A stretch of 64,000 bases of DNA from Limnobacter parvus (GCF_024623725.1 NZ_JANKHG010000027.1:62001-126000); one strand, 5' to 3'. Positions 1 through 11,689 are shown, counted from the first letter of the stretch. The notes: generated from the sequence alone by a model not told the origin. Made by a program: numbers and translations.

Positions 1-1881
<1,881 letters not shown>

Positions 1882-1968
1882 TCGGGCTTTTTCGTTTTTT
1901 ACGGGCCGGGCAGGTGGGGCAATCACTGTTAAAATCAACAGCAAAACCCAATTCTGATGTGAGAAGCC

Positions 1969-4200
1969 GTGTCTTTACTTGAAAGCCTGAATCCCGAACA
2001 ACTGGCAGCCGTCACCTTGCCGCGTGAATCTGCACTTATTCTTGCGGGCGCTGGCAGCGGTAAAACCAAGGTACTCACTGCACGAATTGCGTGGTTGATT
2101 CAAACCGGGCAGGTGGGGCCCAATGGCGTATTGGCGGTTACTTTCACCAACAAAGCGTCCAAGGAAATGCTTCACCGCATTTCCACCATGCTGCCGATTA
2201 ACACCCGCAGCATGTGGGTGGGTACGTTTCACGGGCTTTGTAACCGAATGTTGCGTGCCCACTGGAAAGAAGCCGGTTTGCCGCAGGCCTTTCAAATTCT
2301 GGACATGCAAGACCAGTTGTCGGCGATCAAGCGCATGTACAAGGTACTAGGCATTGATGCTGAAAAATTTCCGCCCAAGCAGCTGAGTTACTTCATCGGT
2401 TCCGCGAAAGACCAGGGACTGCGCCCCAAAGACGTGGAAGCGCATGATGAATACCATCGGATGATGGTTCGGCTTTATGAGGCTTATGAAGCCCAATGCC
2501 AGCGCGAGGGCGTGGTGGACTTCGCCGAATTGTTGCTGCGCTCATTCGAATTGTTAGGGGCCAATCCGGCACTGCGAGAGCATTACCAGGCACGCTTCAA
2601 ATACATTTTGGTCGATGAGTTTCAAGACACCAACAACTTGCAATACAACTGGCTGAAACGTTTGGCCGGGCCACAGGGCTGTATCTTTGCAGTGGGTGAC
2701 GACGACCAGTCTATTTATGCGTTTCGCGGCGCGCGCGTGGCCAACATGGTGCAGTTTGAAAATGATTTCGCTGTGCAAAATCGGATCAAGCTTGAGCAAA
2801 ATTACCGCTCGGTTGGCAATGTGCTGAAAGCTGCCAACGTATTGATTGGGCACAACAAAGCCCGTCTTGGTAAAGAATTGTGGACTGAAGCTGGCGAGGG
2901 CGAAGCCATTCGCGTGTACGAGGCCACCAGCGACCAAGACGAAGCAGCCTTCATTATTGACCGCATTAAGAAACTGGTGCTCGAAGAAGGTTTCAGCCGG
3001 TCGGATATCGCAATTTTGTATAGATCAAATGCGCAATCCCGAGTGGTGGAACAAGCCTTGTTCAATGCTGGTATGCCTTACCGCGTATATGGCGGTTTGC
3101 GCTTTTTTGAACGCGCCGAAATCAAGCATGCCTTGGCCTATTTGCGTTTGATGGACAATGCAGACGACGACAACTCGTTTTCACGCGTGGTGAATTTCCC
3201 GGCGCGTGGCATTGGCGCGCGCAGCGTTGAGCAACTGCAAGACCTCGCCACTTCGCAAGTCACATCGCTTTACCGGGCAATTCACCGCCTCGAGGGGCGG
3301 GCGCAAGCGGGCTTGAAAAAATTTGCGGATTTAATTGAGCGCATGCGCTTTGAAACCCGCGGTTTAAGCCTTGCTGATTTGGTCGACAAAGTAATCAATG
3401 AATCGGGTTTGGTGGCACACTTTCAGGCCGATAAAGATGGTGAAGACCGCGTTGAAAACTTGAAGGAATTGGTGAATGCGGCAGCTTCGTTTGCGATTGC
3501 GGAAGGTTATTACCAGGATGCGGCAGCCACCATGGTGGATGAAGAAAAATTGATCACGCCGCTGGCGGATTTCCTTTCCCATGCCTCACTGGAAGCAGGC
3601 GACAATGCAGCCGCTGCTGGTCAAGAGGCGATTCAATTGATGACCGCACATGCCGCCAAAGGCCTGGAATTCAAGTGTGTGTTCGTGACCGGGCTTGAGG
3701 AGGGATTGTTTCCGCACGAAAACAGCATTGGCAACTCCGTGGAAGGCGGCGATGGCACCAGCGTAGAGGCGGTGGAGGAAGAACGTCGCCTGATGTACGT
3801 GGCCATTACGCGCGCCCGTGAACAACTGTTTTTGAGTCATGCACAGCAGCGCATGCTGCATGGTCAAATTCGCTACCATTTGCGGTCACGTTTTCTGGAT
3901 GAACTGCCCGAAGATGTATTGAAGTGGCTAACACCCAAACGCGCGCACATAGCCAGCCAGGGTTGGGATGCGCTTGATTCGAAAGTGTGGGGGCAAAGTA
4001 AAACCCTGAATGTGGGCTACAGCAATAAAACTACCAAGCGGCCTTATGATATTGGCACAGGCGTTTCCCATGCCAAGTTTGGCAATGGTGTGGTGGTGGC
4101 CTATGAGGGTGAAGGTGACGACCAAAGAATTCAAATCAACTTTGGTCGCCAGGGTATGAAGTGGTTGATGCTGAGTTTGGCCAAGCTTGAGAAATTTTGA
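1969..4200 (+). CDS. uvrD: UvrD/Rep-family superfamily 1 DNA helicase
   Basis: An ATP-dependent 3'-5' DNA helicase used in nucleotide excision and mismatch repair. It is 743 residues long, close to UvrD. Walker A is AGAGSGKT at residues 26-33 and Walker B is DEFQDT at 216-221. Later SF1A motifs are visible: GDDDQSIYAFRGA, QNYRS, LMTAHAAKGLEF and VAITRAREQL. The C-terminal tail ends in a Tudor-like basic segment that includes the GxGVV element typical of UvrD/PcrA. The start is GTG at 1969 with only a weak ribosome site. UvrD, Rep and PcrA are hard to separate from sequence alone; length and tail favour UvrD. Confidence 0.93.
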   Translation: MSLLESLNPEQLAAVTLPRESALILAGAGSGKTKVLTARIAWLIQTGQVGPNGVLAVTFTNKASKEMLHRISTMLPINTRSMWVGTFHGLCNRMLRAHWKEAGLPQAFQILDMQDQLSAIKRMYKVLGIDAEKFPPKQLSYFIGSAKDQGLRPKDVEAHDEYHRMMVRLYEAYEAQCQREGVVDFAELLLRSFELLGANPALREHYQARFKYILVDEFQDTNNLQYNWLKRLAGPQGCIFAVGDDDQSIYAFRGARVANMVQFENDFAVQNRIKLEQNYRSVGNVLKAANVLIGHNKARLGKELWTEAGEGEAIRVYEATSDQDEAAFIIDRIKKLVLEEGFSRSDIAILYRSNAQSRVVEQALFNAGMPYRVYGGLRFFERAEIKHALAYLRLMDNADDDNSFSRVVNFPARGIGARSVEQLQDLATSQVTSLYRAIHRLEGRAQAGLKKFADLIERMRFETRGLSLADLVDKVINESGLVAHFQADKDGEDRVENLKELVNAAASFAIAEGYYQDAAATMVDEEKLITPLADFLSHASLEAGDNAAAAGQEAIQLMTAHAAKGLEFKCVFVTGLEEGLFPHENSIGNSVEGGDGTSVEAVEEERRLMYVAITRAREQLFLSHAQQRMLHGQIRYHLRSRFLDELPEDVLKWLTPKRAHIASQGWDALDSKVWGQSKTLNVGYSNKTTKRPYDIGTGVSHAKFGNGVVVAYEGEGDDQRIQINFGRQGMKWLMLSLAKLEKF

Positions 4201-4202
4201 GT

Positions 4203-4490
4203 TCAGCAGGTTTTGGGGTGGCTGGCCCACAAACCGCCAATAATCCCCGAGACCGCGCCGCAGATTGTAAATCCAACCAACGCTGGCAGAATCAATTCTT
4301 TGTAGGTGCTGGTGAATGTGGCGTCTTCGGGGGCCACAGCAAGAAGCTTTTGACCAAGAAACAAAGTAGACGGAGCAATCGTCCCATTGAAAGCCCCAAG
4401 CACTGCGCCACGGAGCATGCCCATGGTTGGGCCTAAGTTTATGTGTGGTTGTTGGTTAGGGGCATTGTGTATAGGAAGAGCAGCTTGCAT
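4203..4490 (-). CDS. Small membrane protein of unknown function
   Basis: 95 residues. I do not recognise a family. The N-terminal 20 residues are polar; then two hydrophobic stretches follow, one around residues 24-50 and one around 68-90, each rich in Gly and Ala, so two membrane passes are likely. It is the last gene of a leftward group (LOG, thrB, BPSS1780-type, this gene) and ends 2 bases from the convergent uvrD stop. Its ribosome site is weak. An internal Met (MGMLRG, residues 23-28) is an alternative start. Base composition and Gly/Ala-rich helices look like a real inner-membrane protein. Confidence 0.6.
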   Translation of the reverse strand: MQAALPIHNAPNQQPHINLGPTMGMLRGAVLGAFNGTIAPSTLFLGQKLLAVAPEDATFTSTYKELILPALVGFTICGAVSGIIGGLWASHPKTC

Positions 4491-4575
4491 CGTGTGGAAT
4501 CCAAAGTGTTGTTTAAGGACACTGTAGTAACCACATTCACACTCTTAGTTCCAAAGTTGTGCGAACTCAAGCTAG

Positions 4576-5367
4576 CTATTCAGGATCATGCTCAAACACC
4601 GCCTTGTAGGTGGGGTAGAAAGTGCACAGCGAAACCGCCATCACCAAGGCCACACACATCATGTTCAAGGCGCTCAAGAATGCCGGGGGCAATCCCAATG
4701 TCATAAAAATAAACAGGAACACCGATGAAAACCCAAGGCCCAGAATAAGCCAACCCATGCCGTAAATCAGAAAGCTGGCTTTGTTGCGCCACACGGCCAC
4801 CCAGCTTGAAAACAGGGCCTGCATGGGCTTCATGTTATGCCACACCACCAACACGGGCGCGAACCAGAACGCCAGCAGCACGGGAATACTGCTCACACCG
4901 ACAAAGATCCCATACAGCACCATGTATTCCATGAATGCGGCATTGGCTTGAGGGTCGGCATTTTGTAGATCCTCAATCGATACGGTGGGTTGTGCACCCA
5001 ACAACAGATGCGCAAATAGTCTGATCAATGCAAAACATGCGGTGTACGCAGCACCCAATACAAGCAGCGATTGCAAGTGCTTTCGGTTTTCCTGATTGAA
5101 TGCATTGAACAACACGCCGGGAGAGACTCTCAACCCTTTCTGGCCCATACGCCCAGCGAGCATAATGCCGAACCCAAGTGCAGGAGATGCGATTGCAACG
5201 ATGGCTGCGCCCAAAAACGGGATCAAAATACCTACAAACAAGATGATGAACAGGTAAGTGTTTCCGAATAGAAACATCTCGCCAGGTTTGCTGCGAAAAA
5301 GCTGAATACCTTGCATCAGCCAATCCCAACCGGCGCTGGGTGGGCAATTGTGAACGTAATTGGCCAA
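4576..5367 (-). CDS. BPSS1780-family integral membrane protein
   Basis: 263 residues with six predicted membrane segments arranged as three pairs, ending in the short tail FEHDPE. The N-terminus (NCPPSAGWDWLMQGIQLF) is the usual opening of the BPSS1780 family, which is common in Burkholderiales and has no established function. Start codon is TTG at 5367, supported by AAGGAAG seven bases upstream. It begins 12 bases after the thrB stop, so the two are probably co-transcribed; the same pairing is usual in related genomes. Confidence 0.85.
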   Translation of the reverse strand: MANYVHNCPPSAGWDWLMQGIQLFRSKPGEMFLFGNTYLFIILFVGILIPFLGAAIVAIASPALGFGIMLAGRMGQKGLRVSPGVLFNAFNQENRKHLQSLLVLGAAYTACFALIRLFAHLLLGAQPTVSIEDLQNADPQANAAFMEYMVLYGIFVGVSSIPVLLAFWFAPVLVVWHNMKPMQALFSSWVAVWRNKASFLIYGMGWLILGLGFSSVFLFIFMTLGLPPAFLSALNMMCVALVMAVSLCTFYPTYKAVFEHDPE

Positions 5368-5379
5368 TTTAAAACTTCC

Positions 5380-6357
5380 TTAATTCAGTAGTGTTACCAA
5401 GGGGATACCTTGGCGGCGGGCAAGCAATACTCGCTCAAAATGTTTGGGGTCTTTCACGTTTAGCACTTCGGCCTCGCGCGGCATGTAAAAATCGTAAAGA
5501 CGCGAGGTCCAAAAGCGCAAACCGGCGGCGCGAAGCATGTCCTGCCACAAGTCGCATTCATAAGCGGTCAAGTTGCGAATTTCTTGATAGCCGGAAAGCA
5601 AAGCCTCGAGTAATTCATGATTCAATTCGCCGTTACTGATGCCTTCAGTCGACAGGTGAATACACCAATCGTTGGCAGTCACCGCCAGGTCGAACAGGAA
5701 AGTGTCTACACCCGCGAAATAGAAGTCGATCACGCCACCCAGACTGTCGCCCTGCATCAATGCATTGTCACGAAACAAGTCGGCGTGCACCGCCCCTTTG
5801 GGCAGCATTTTGTAGGCGTGGCGCTCGGCCACCGCTTTCTGATGATTCACTTCACTGAGTAACAAAGTTCGGATTGCTTCAGGTAAGTGGCTTTCGAGTT
5901 CATTCATGGCGGCCTCTATCCAGGCCAGCCCACGTGGGTTGGGTGTATTGCCGGAAAAGTCGCCAACTGCGACATGCGCCTGTGCGCAAAACCGACCAAT
6001 TTCACGGCATTGTGCCGCGTTGGGTTGCTCGACCGATTTGCCGTTCAAGCAATTCACAAGCGTGGCTGGCTTGCCGCAAAGTTCGTTGAACAGCTCACCT
6101 TGTGTGTTGGCAATTGGCCCGGGCACAGCCAGGCCTTTTTTGGCCAGGTGTTCCATCAAGCCCAAATAAAACGGCAAGTCACTGGCTTTCAGCTTTTCAA
6201 ATAAAGTCAGTACAAACTTGCCTTTGCTGGTGTTCACAAAATAATTGGTGTTTTCAATGCCCGACTCAATGCCCTCAAAGGAAAGCAATTCACCGCAGTT
6301 GCGGCTTTCTAGCCACTTTTGCAGTTCAGTCTGGGTAATGCGCGTAAATACAGCCAT
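5380..6357 (-). CDS. thrB: Homoserine kinase, APH-fold type (ThrB2)
   Basis: Phosphorylates homoserine to O-phosphohomoserine, the penultimate step of threonine synthesis. The 325-residue length matches the aminoglycoside-phosphotransferase-fold homoserine kinases of betaproteobacteria, not the GHMP-type enzyme of E. coli. The Brenner-type catalytic loop is GAVHADLFRDN (about residues 189-199) and the metal-binding IDFYFAG follows. Nucleotide-loop residues ESGIENTNYFV lie near the N-terminus. The ATG is preceded by AGGA. It lies between the LOG gene (60-base gap) and the BPSS1780-type gene (12-base gap). Confidence 0.95.
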   Translation of the reverse strand: MAVFTRITQTELQKWLESRNCGELLSFEGIESGIENTNYFVNTSKGKFVLTLFEKLKASDLPFYLGLMEHLAKKGLAVPGPIANTQGELFNELCGKPATLVNCLNGKSVEQPNAAQCREIGRFCAQAHVAVGDFSGNTPNPRGLAWIEAAMNELESHLPEAIRTLLLSEVNHQKAVAERHAYKMLPKGAVHADLFRDNALMQGDSLGGVIDFYFAGVDTFLFDLAVTANDWCIHLSTEGISNGELNHELLEALLSGYQEIRNLTAYECDLWQDMLRAAGLRFWTSRLYDFYMPREAEVLNVKDPKHFERVLLARRQGIPLVTLLN

Positions 6358-6417
6358 TCAAGGTCCTGATAGGGGGGCATCAAACACCTGCGGATTTTAC
6401 CCGTGTTTCGGCCCGCT

Positions 6418-7155
6418 TTATAAGTCCAGCAGCTTCTCGGTTTCACTGTCTGAAGGATTGAAGGTCCGTTTCTCGTAAAAGCGGAAAATACAGGCCAATA
6501 CCTCTTCCGGTGTCTCAACGACTTCGAACAAGTCCATGTCGCTTGGGCTGATCATGCCTTCACCCAGCAAATGGCTTTTTACCCAATCGATCAGCCCTGA
6601 CCAAAACTTGGATCCCACCAGAATGATTGGAATGCGTCGGCCTTTGTTAGTTTGTATCAAGGTTAGCGCTTCAAACATTTCATCCAGAGTTCCGAAGCCG
6701 CCTGGCATCACGACATACGCACTGGCGTACTTGGCAAATGCAACCTTGCGGGCAAAAAAGTGCCGAAATGTCAGCGAAATGTCTTGGTACGGGTTGCCAC
6801 TTTGCTCAAAGGGCAGCTCAATGTTCAAGCCCACACTGGGAGATTCACCCGCGTAGGCACCTTTGTTGGCAGCTTCCATGATGCCGGGGCCACCGCCGCT
6901 GATCACTGCAAAGCCGGAATCAGACAGCGCGCGGGCGATGTTTTCAGTCAATGCGTAATAGGGGTGGTCCAGTGGCGTTCGGGCGCTACCGAAAATAGAC
7001 ACTGAAGGGCGAATTGCGGATAGTTTCTCAGTGGCCTCAATGAACTCTGCCATAATTCCCAGCACATGCCACGACTCCCTGGCCTTCACTGCGGTGGATT
7101 GTTCTTTGGAGGGCAGGTGGCGCAATGTTGGAATATTTTTATTTCTGGTTGTCAT
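6418..7155 (-). CDS. LOG-family (TIGR00730) nucleoside monophosphate phosphoribohydrolase
   Basis: 245 residues. Members cleave the N-glycosidic bond of AMP or of cytokinin riboside monophosphates. The Rossmann nucleotide motif ISGGGPGIMEAANKGA and the family signature PGGFGTLDEMFE are both present, with the basic FARK segment between them. The N-terminal 45 residues (ending AEFIEATEKLSAIRPSVSIFGSAR) are family-typical, so the upstream ATG at 7155 is preferred. AGGAG lies 12 bases before it, inside the polA coding region. This ATG abuts the polA ATG directly. Substrate is not predictable from sequence. Confidence 0.88.
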   Translation of the reverse strand: MTTRNKNIPTLRHLPSKEQSTAVKARESWHVLGIMAEFIEATEKLSAIRPSVSIFGSARTPLDHPYYALTENIARALSDSGFAVISGGGPGIMEAANKGAYAGESPSVGLNIELPFEQSGNPYQDISLTFRHFFARKVAFAKYASAYVVMPGGFGTLDEMFEALTLIQTNKGRRIPIILVGSKFWSGLIDWVKSHLLGEGMISPSDMDLFEVVETPEEVLACIFRFYEKRTFNPSDSETEKLLDL

Positions 7156-9939
7156 ATGAAGCGATTACTCCTGGTTGATGGGTCGAGCTACCTGTACCGT
7201 GCCTTTCACGCCATGCCCGATTTGCGAAATCGCGCGGGTGAGCCCACTGGGGCAATATACGGCATGGTCAATATGCTGCGACGCCTGCGTGCAGATTACA
7301 ACACCGATGATGTGACCTCCAATTGTATAGCCTGTGTATTTGATGCGCCGGGCAAAACCTTTCGCGACGACATTTTCCCGGAATACAAGGCCAACAGAGC
7401 CAGCATGCCTGAAGACCTGGCCGCACAAATCCCCCACATTCACGAAGTTACCCGTGCCATGGGATGGCCCATTGTAATGGAGCCCGGCATTGAAGCCGAC
7501 GATGTCATTGGTACGCTGGCGCAAGTGGCGCTGGAACAGGGCTTTGACGAAGTGATTGTGTCCACTGGCGACAAAGACATGGCCCAGTTGGTGAACGACA
7601 AAATTCGACTGGTCGACACCATGAAAAATGCGGTGATGACCCGCGATGCGGTGTTCGAGAAATTTGGCGTGTACCCCGAGCAAATTATTGATTACTTAAC
7701 GCTGGTGGGCGACACCGTGGACAACGTGCCCGGCGTTGAAAAAGTGGGCCCGAAAACAGCCGCCAAATGGCTTGCAGAGTACAAAACACTCGATGGCGTG
7801 GTGGCCAATGCCGACAAAATTGGTGGCAAGGTGGGTGAAAACCTGCAAAAAGCGCTGGACTGGTTGCCCACGGGAAAATCGCTGGTCACCATCAAAACCG
7901 ATTGCGAGTTTGAACTGCGCCGCCACATAGAAGAACAGCTAAAGGCAAACGCTGAAAACAAGGAAGAGTTAAAGCAACTGTTTCAACGCTTTGAGTTCAA
8001 AACATGGTTTCGCGCCCTGGGCGGCGTGGCGGAAGACGAAGCCGCAGCAAGGCTCAAAGTGGATGGTCCGCCCGATGGCAGTTCCATGAGTTTGTTCGAT
8101 GCGCCCACGCAGGCAGTTGATTCCATTGAAACGGTGTGCGTGCAAACCCAAGCCCAGCTAGATGCTTTGCTGGCGGAATTGAAAGCGGCGGCGGCCAGCA
8201 AAACTCCGGTGGCTTTTGACACGGAAACCGATTCACTTGAACCCATGAATGCCCGAATTGTGGGCCTCTCATTTTCGATGAAGCCTGGCGTGGGTTATTA
8301 CATCCCTTTGACGCACCAGGATTTGACTGCCGAGCCGCAGTTGCCGCTGGCTGATGTGTTGGCGTTTTTAAAGCCCTGGTTCGAAGACGACGATTCCCCC
8401 AAAATTGCCCAAAACGCAAAATATGATTTGCATGTGTTGGCCAATCACGATGTGTGGGTGAAGGGTTTGTTTGAAGACACTATGCTGGCCAGCTATATTC
8501 TGGAAGCGCACAAGCCGCATGGTATGGACGCCCTGGCCCTGCGCTGGTTGAACTACAACACCATTAAGTACGAAGAAGTGGCTGGCAAAGGCGCAAGCCA
8601 AATTACTTTTGACCAGGTACCCATTGATACTGCGACCAAGTACGCTGCAGAAGACGCTGAAGTAACCCTGCGCCTTGCGCACACCCTGAAAGCGGAACTC
8701 AAAAAGGTGCCAGAGCTGAGCAAGCTGTACCGAGATGTTGAACTGCCGTTTGGGCAAGTACTGTTTGAGGTTGAGCGCAACGGTGTCTTGATTGATTCCG
8801 AGAAACTGGAAGCCCAAAGCGCCGAGATTGCGGACAAGTTGAAACTGATTGAGGAGCAGGCTTTCGAGCTGGCTGGTGGCAGTTTTAACCTGAATTCGCC
8901 CAAGCAAATTGGTGAGCTGTTGTTCGACAAACTTGGTTTGCCTGTTGTGAAGAAAACCGCGAGTGGTGCACCTTCCACGGATGAAGAAGTGCTTAGCAAA
9001 TTGGCGGAAGACTACCCGCTACCGGCCAAGCTTTTGGAACATCGTTCATTGGCGAAGTTGAAAAGCACCTACACCGACAAACTGCCCCGCATGGTGAACG
9101 CGCGCACAGGCCGAGTACACACCAACTACGCACAGGCAGTGGCGGTAACAGGCCGGTTGGCCAGCAATGACCCCAATTTACAAAATATTCCCGTGCGCAC
9201 CGCCGAGGGCCGCCGCGTTCGCGAGGCTTTTATCGCAGCGCCTGGTTGTGTGTTGGTGTCGGCCGACTACTCGCAAATTGAGTTGCGCATCATGGCGCAC
9301 ATTTCAGGCGATGAAGCGCTGATTCACGCCTTCAATGAAGGGCTGGACATTCACAGCGCCACAGCGTCTGAAATTTTTGGTGTGGGTTTGAACGAGGTTA
9401 CATCCAATCATCGCCGCACCGCAAAAGTCATTAACTTTGGGCTTATTTATGGCATGAGCGCGTTCGGCCTGGCCGGCAACCTGGGCATTACCCGCGAAGC
9501 CGCCAAGTTGTACATTGATCGTTATTTCACGCGCTACCCCGGTGTGGCCAAGTTCATGGACAATGTGCGTGCCCAAGCCAAGGAAGACGGCTATGTGCAA
9601 ACCGTGTTTGGCCGCAGGCTGTGGCTGCCTGAAATTAAAAGCCCCAATGGCCCTCGCCGTGCGGGTGCAGAACGGGCGGCCATCAATGCGCCCATGCAAG
9701 GTACTTCTGCCGATCTAATCAAAATGGCCATGGTGGAATTGTCGGCTTGGTTGAAAGCTGAAAAGTTGCAAACGAAAATGATCATGCAGGTGCACGATGA
9801 AGTGATTTTTGAAGTACCCAAGGGTGAACTCGAATTGATTCAAAAGCGTGTGCCTGAAATCATGACGCAAGTGGCCAGACTGCGGGTACCACTGGAAGTG
9901 GGTTGTGGTGTGGGCAACAATTGGGAAGAAGCGCATTAA
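7156..9939 (+). CDS. polA: DNA polymerase I
   Basis: 927 residues. Fills gaps and removes RNA primers during replication and repair. The N-terminal 5'-3' exonuclease domain covers about residues 1-290 (LLLVDGSSYLYRAFHA; TGDKDMAQLV). The 3'-5' proofreading domain keeps DTETDS near residue 355. Polymerase motif A is VSADYSQIELR (Asp near 703), motif B is RRTAKVINFGLIYG, and motif C is QVHDEVIFE near 880. I chose ATG at 7156 because MKRLLLVDG is the family N-terminus; the open frame reaches back to 7066 but that part is antisense to the LOG gene. No clear ribosome site precedes the start. Confidence 0.97.
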   Translation: MKRLLLVDGSSYLYRAFHAMPDLRNRAGEPTGAIYGMVNMLRRLRADYNTDDVTSNCIACVFDAPGKTFRDDIFPEYKANRASMPEDLAAQIPHIHEVTRAMGWPIVMEPGIEADDVIGTLAQVALEQGFDEVIVSTGDKDMAQLVNDKIRLVDTMKNAVMTRDAVFEKFGVYPEQIIDYLTLVGDTVDNVPGVEKVGPKTAAKWLAEYKTLDGVVANADKIGGKVGENLQKALDWLPTGKSLVTIKTDCEFELRRHIEEQLKANAENKEELKQLFQRFEFKTWFRALGGVAEDEAAARLKVDGPPDGSSMSLFDAPTQAVDSIETVCVQTQAQLDALLAELKAAAASKTPVAFDTETDSLEPMNARIVGLSFSMKPGVGYYIPLTHQDLTAEPQLPLADVLAFLKPWFEDDDSPKIAQNAKYDLHVLANHDVWVKGLFEDTMLASYILEAHKPHGMDALALRWLNYNTIKYEEVAGKGASQITFDQVPIDTATKYAAEDAEVTLRLAHTLKAELKKVPELSKLYRDVELPFGQVLFEVERNGVLIDSEKLEAQSAEIADKLKLIEEQAFELAGGSFNLNSPKQIGELLFDKLGLPVVKKTASGAPSTDEEVLSKLAEDYPLPAKLLEHRSLAKLKSTYTDKLPRMVNARTGRVHTNYAQAVAVTGRLASNDPNLQNIPVRTAEGRRVREAFIAAPGCVLVSADYSQIELRIMAHISGDEALIHAFNEGLDIHSATASEIFGVGLNEVTSNHRRTAKVINFGLIYGMSAFGLAGNLGITREAAKLYIDRYFTRYPGVAKFMDNVRAQAKEDGYVQTVFGRRLWLPEIKSPNGPRRAGAERAAINAPMQGTSADLIKMAMVELSAWLKAEKLQTKMIMQVHDEVIFEVPKGELELIQKRVPEIMTQVARLRVPLEVGCGVGNNWEEAH

Positions 9940-9967
9940 AACTTCAGCAGCAATCAGGAGCAAACAG

Positions 9968-10885
9968 ATGAGCAACACCAAGAGCGACATTAAGAACAAG
10001 GAAAATCAGGAACATTTGGAAGCACTGACAGGCGGTGGCAAGTTACCCATCAGCCGCCGAACCTTGCTGAAAGGTTTTACTGCAGGTGGCTTCGCTGTGG
10101 CTGCATCACCCATCCTGGCTCAAGCGATCACCACGTCAAGCGAAGGCCTTGAAGAGGGTCGGGTGTTTGTTGATGTGGGCGATGACGACATGTTTGCTTA
10201 CCGCGCCTATCCAAAAGGCAAGCAAAACGCGCCGGTTATTTTGGTGGTGCCTGAAATTTTTGGTGTGCATGCTTACATTGAAGATGTGTGCCGTCGATTG
10301 GCACAAGCCGGGTTTTACGCTTTATCCCCTGAAATCTTTTTTCGCCATTCTGAGCCAGGCCAGTACGCAACTGTGGCGGCCATTATTGAAAATGTGATTT
10401 CGAAAATGGACGATGCACAAGTGATGGCGGATTTGGACAAATGTGTGGAATTCGCGAGCAGCGAAGGTGCAAACGCGCAAAAGCTGGCCGTAACGGGCTA
10501 TTGTTGGGGCGGTCGAATTACTTGGTTGTATGCCGCACACCAACCTGCTGTAAAAGCAGGCGTAGCTTGGTATGGGCGCTTGGTGGGTGCGGAAACTGAA
10601 CTTACGCCGCGTCATCCGGTGAATATTGCGTCAGAGCTGAAGGCGCCTGTATTGGGTTTGTACGGTTCTGAAGACAGCTCTATTCCCTTGGACACCGTGG
10701 AACAAATGCGAAGTGCACTAAAAAGTGCTGACGGTAACCCAAATGCCAAGGCCAGCAGCATCACTGTGTTCGACAAGGCTCAGCATGGTTTTCACGCCGA
10801 TTATCGACCCACCTACAATTCCGCCGTGGCTAAACAGGCGTACAATCAGGCGCTTGAGTTCTTGCGGGGCAAGAACCTGATCTAA
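9968..10885 (+). CDS. Dienelactone hydrolase family protein with Tat signal
   Basis: 305-residue alpha/beta hydrolase. The N-terminus carries a twin-arginine signal (SRRTLLKGFTAGGF, about residues 23-36) followed by a hydrophobic stretch ending ILAQA, so the protein is probably folded before export to the periplasm. The DLH-type nucleophile is Cys in GYCWGG (near residue 178), with Asp in GSEDSS (about 236) and His in QHGFHADY (about 273) completing the triad. It hydrolyses ester or lactone bonds; the natural substrate is unknown. AGGAG sits seven bases before the ATG. It follows polA by 28 bases and precedes the ZIP gene by 18. Confidence 0.9.
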   Translation: MSNTKSDIKNKENQEHLEALTGGGKLPISRRTLLKGFTAGGFAVAASPILAQAITTSSEGLEEGRVFVDVGDDDMFAYRAYPKGKQNAPVILVVPEIFGVHAYIEDVCRRLAQAGFYALSPEIFFRHSEPGQYATVAAIIENVISKMDDAQVMADLDKCVEFASSEGANAQKLAVTGYCWGGRITWLYAAHQPAVKAGVAWYGRLVGAETELTPRHPVNIASELKAPVLGLYGSEDSSIPLDTVEQMRSALKSADGNPNAKASSITVFDKAQHGFHADYRPTYNSAVAKQAYNQALEFLRGKNLI

Positions 10886-10903
10886 TCTCGGACCCAATCA
10901 ATC

Positions 10904-11689
10904 GTGCAATCCAGTTTACCGCTTGTCCTTCTGGCCGCTGCCTTGGGCACGGCTTTGGCCATTTTTGCATCGGCCTTGCTGACTGCCCGCAATATTGCAC
11001 GCTCGCTAGAACCCATGGTCAGTGTGTCGGCGGGCGTGTTGCTTGGCGCTTCCTTGCTGCATTTGTTGCCAGAAGCGCTCGACAAGGGCATGGACCACCA
11101 CAATTTGTTTGCCTTGTTGCTGGCGGGTTTGTTGTTCTTTTTCGTGCTGGAAAAGTTTTCGATTTTTCGCCACAGCCACCACCATGAACACGACGGGCAC
11201 GACCACCACCACGGCTTTGACAAACGCGAAGCCCGCCGGGGCGGCTTGCTGATTGTAGTTGGTGATTCAATTCACAACTTTGCCGATGGTCTGCTAATTG
11301 CCAGTGCATTTCTGGTTGATTTTCAGTTGGGCTTGGTCACAACACTCAGCGTGGTGTTGCATGAAATTCCGCAACAGACCGGTGATTACTTGGTGCTCGT
11401 GAATGCGGGTATTGCCCGCAAAAAAGCCCTTCAATTGATGGCCGTGGCCGGTTTGGCGGCGGTATTCGGGGCAGGTTTGGGTTACACGCTGTTTACTGAA
11501 ATGCAGGCTTTACTGCCTTACGCCTTGGTATTTGCAGCAGCCAGCTTCATTTATGTGGCCGTGGCGGATTTGATTCCGCAAATGCAGCAACGCGTAAAAA
11601 TTAAAGAAAGCTTGGTTCAGCTATTGTGCATTGGCTCAGGTGTTTCGCTGGTGGCAGTGTTGGCGGAAATTCTGCATCACCACCATTAA
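10904..11689 (+). CDS. ZIP-family divalent metal transporter
   Basis: 261 residues with about eight membrane segments. ZIP proteins import zinc, iron or manganese into the cytoplasm. The metal-binding helix pair is visible: HSIHNFADG and HEIPQQTGD, both conserved ZIP signatures. A histidine-rich loop (about residues 91-105, ten His) lies between the third and fourth segments, and the protein ends in HHHH. Start is GTG at 10904; the spacing to the hydrolase gene suggests co-transcription. It converges with the DMT gene with only nine bases between stops. Metal preference cannot be told from sequence. Confidence 0.92.
   Translation: MQSSLPLVLLAAALGTALAIFASALLTARNIARSLEPMVSVSAGVLLGASLLHLLPEALDKGMDHHNLFALLLAGLLFFFVLEKFSIFRHSHHHEHDGHDHHHGFDKREARRGGLLIVVGDSIHNFADGLLIASAFLVDFQLGLVTTLSVVLHEIPQQTGDYLVLVNAGIARKKALQLMAVAGLAAVFGAGLGYTLFTEMQALLPYALVFAAASFIYVAVADLIPQMQQRVKIKESLVQLLCIGSGVSLVAVLAEILHHHH

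Noticed and set aside
7066-7155. Thirty-residue N-terminal extension of DNA polymerase I
   Set aside because: It is antisense to the LOG gene, lacks family similarity, and MKRLLLVDG at 7156 is the normal N-terminus.
11150-11215. Histidine-rich stretch in the ZIP gene as a possible repeat or frameshift
   Set aside because: The frame is intact and His-rich loops are normal for ZIP transporters.
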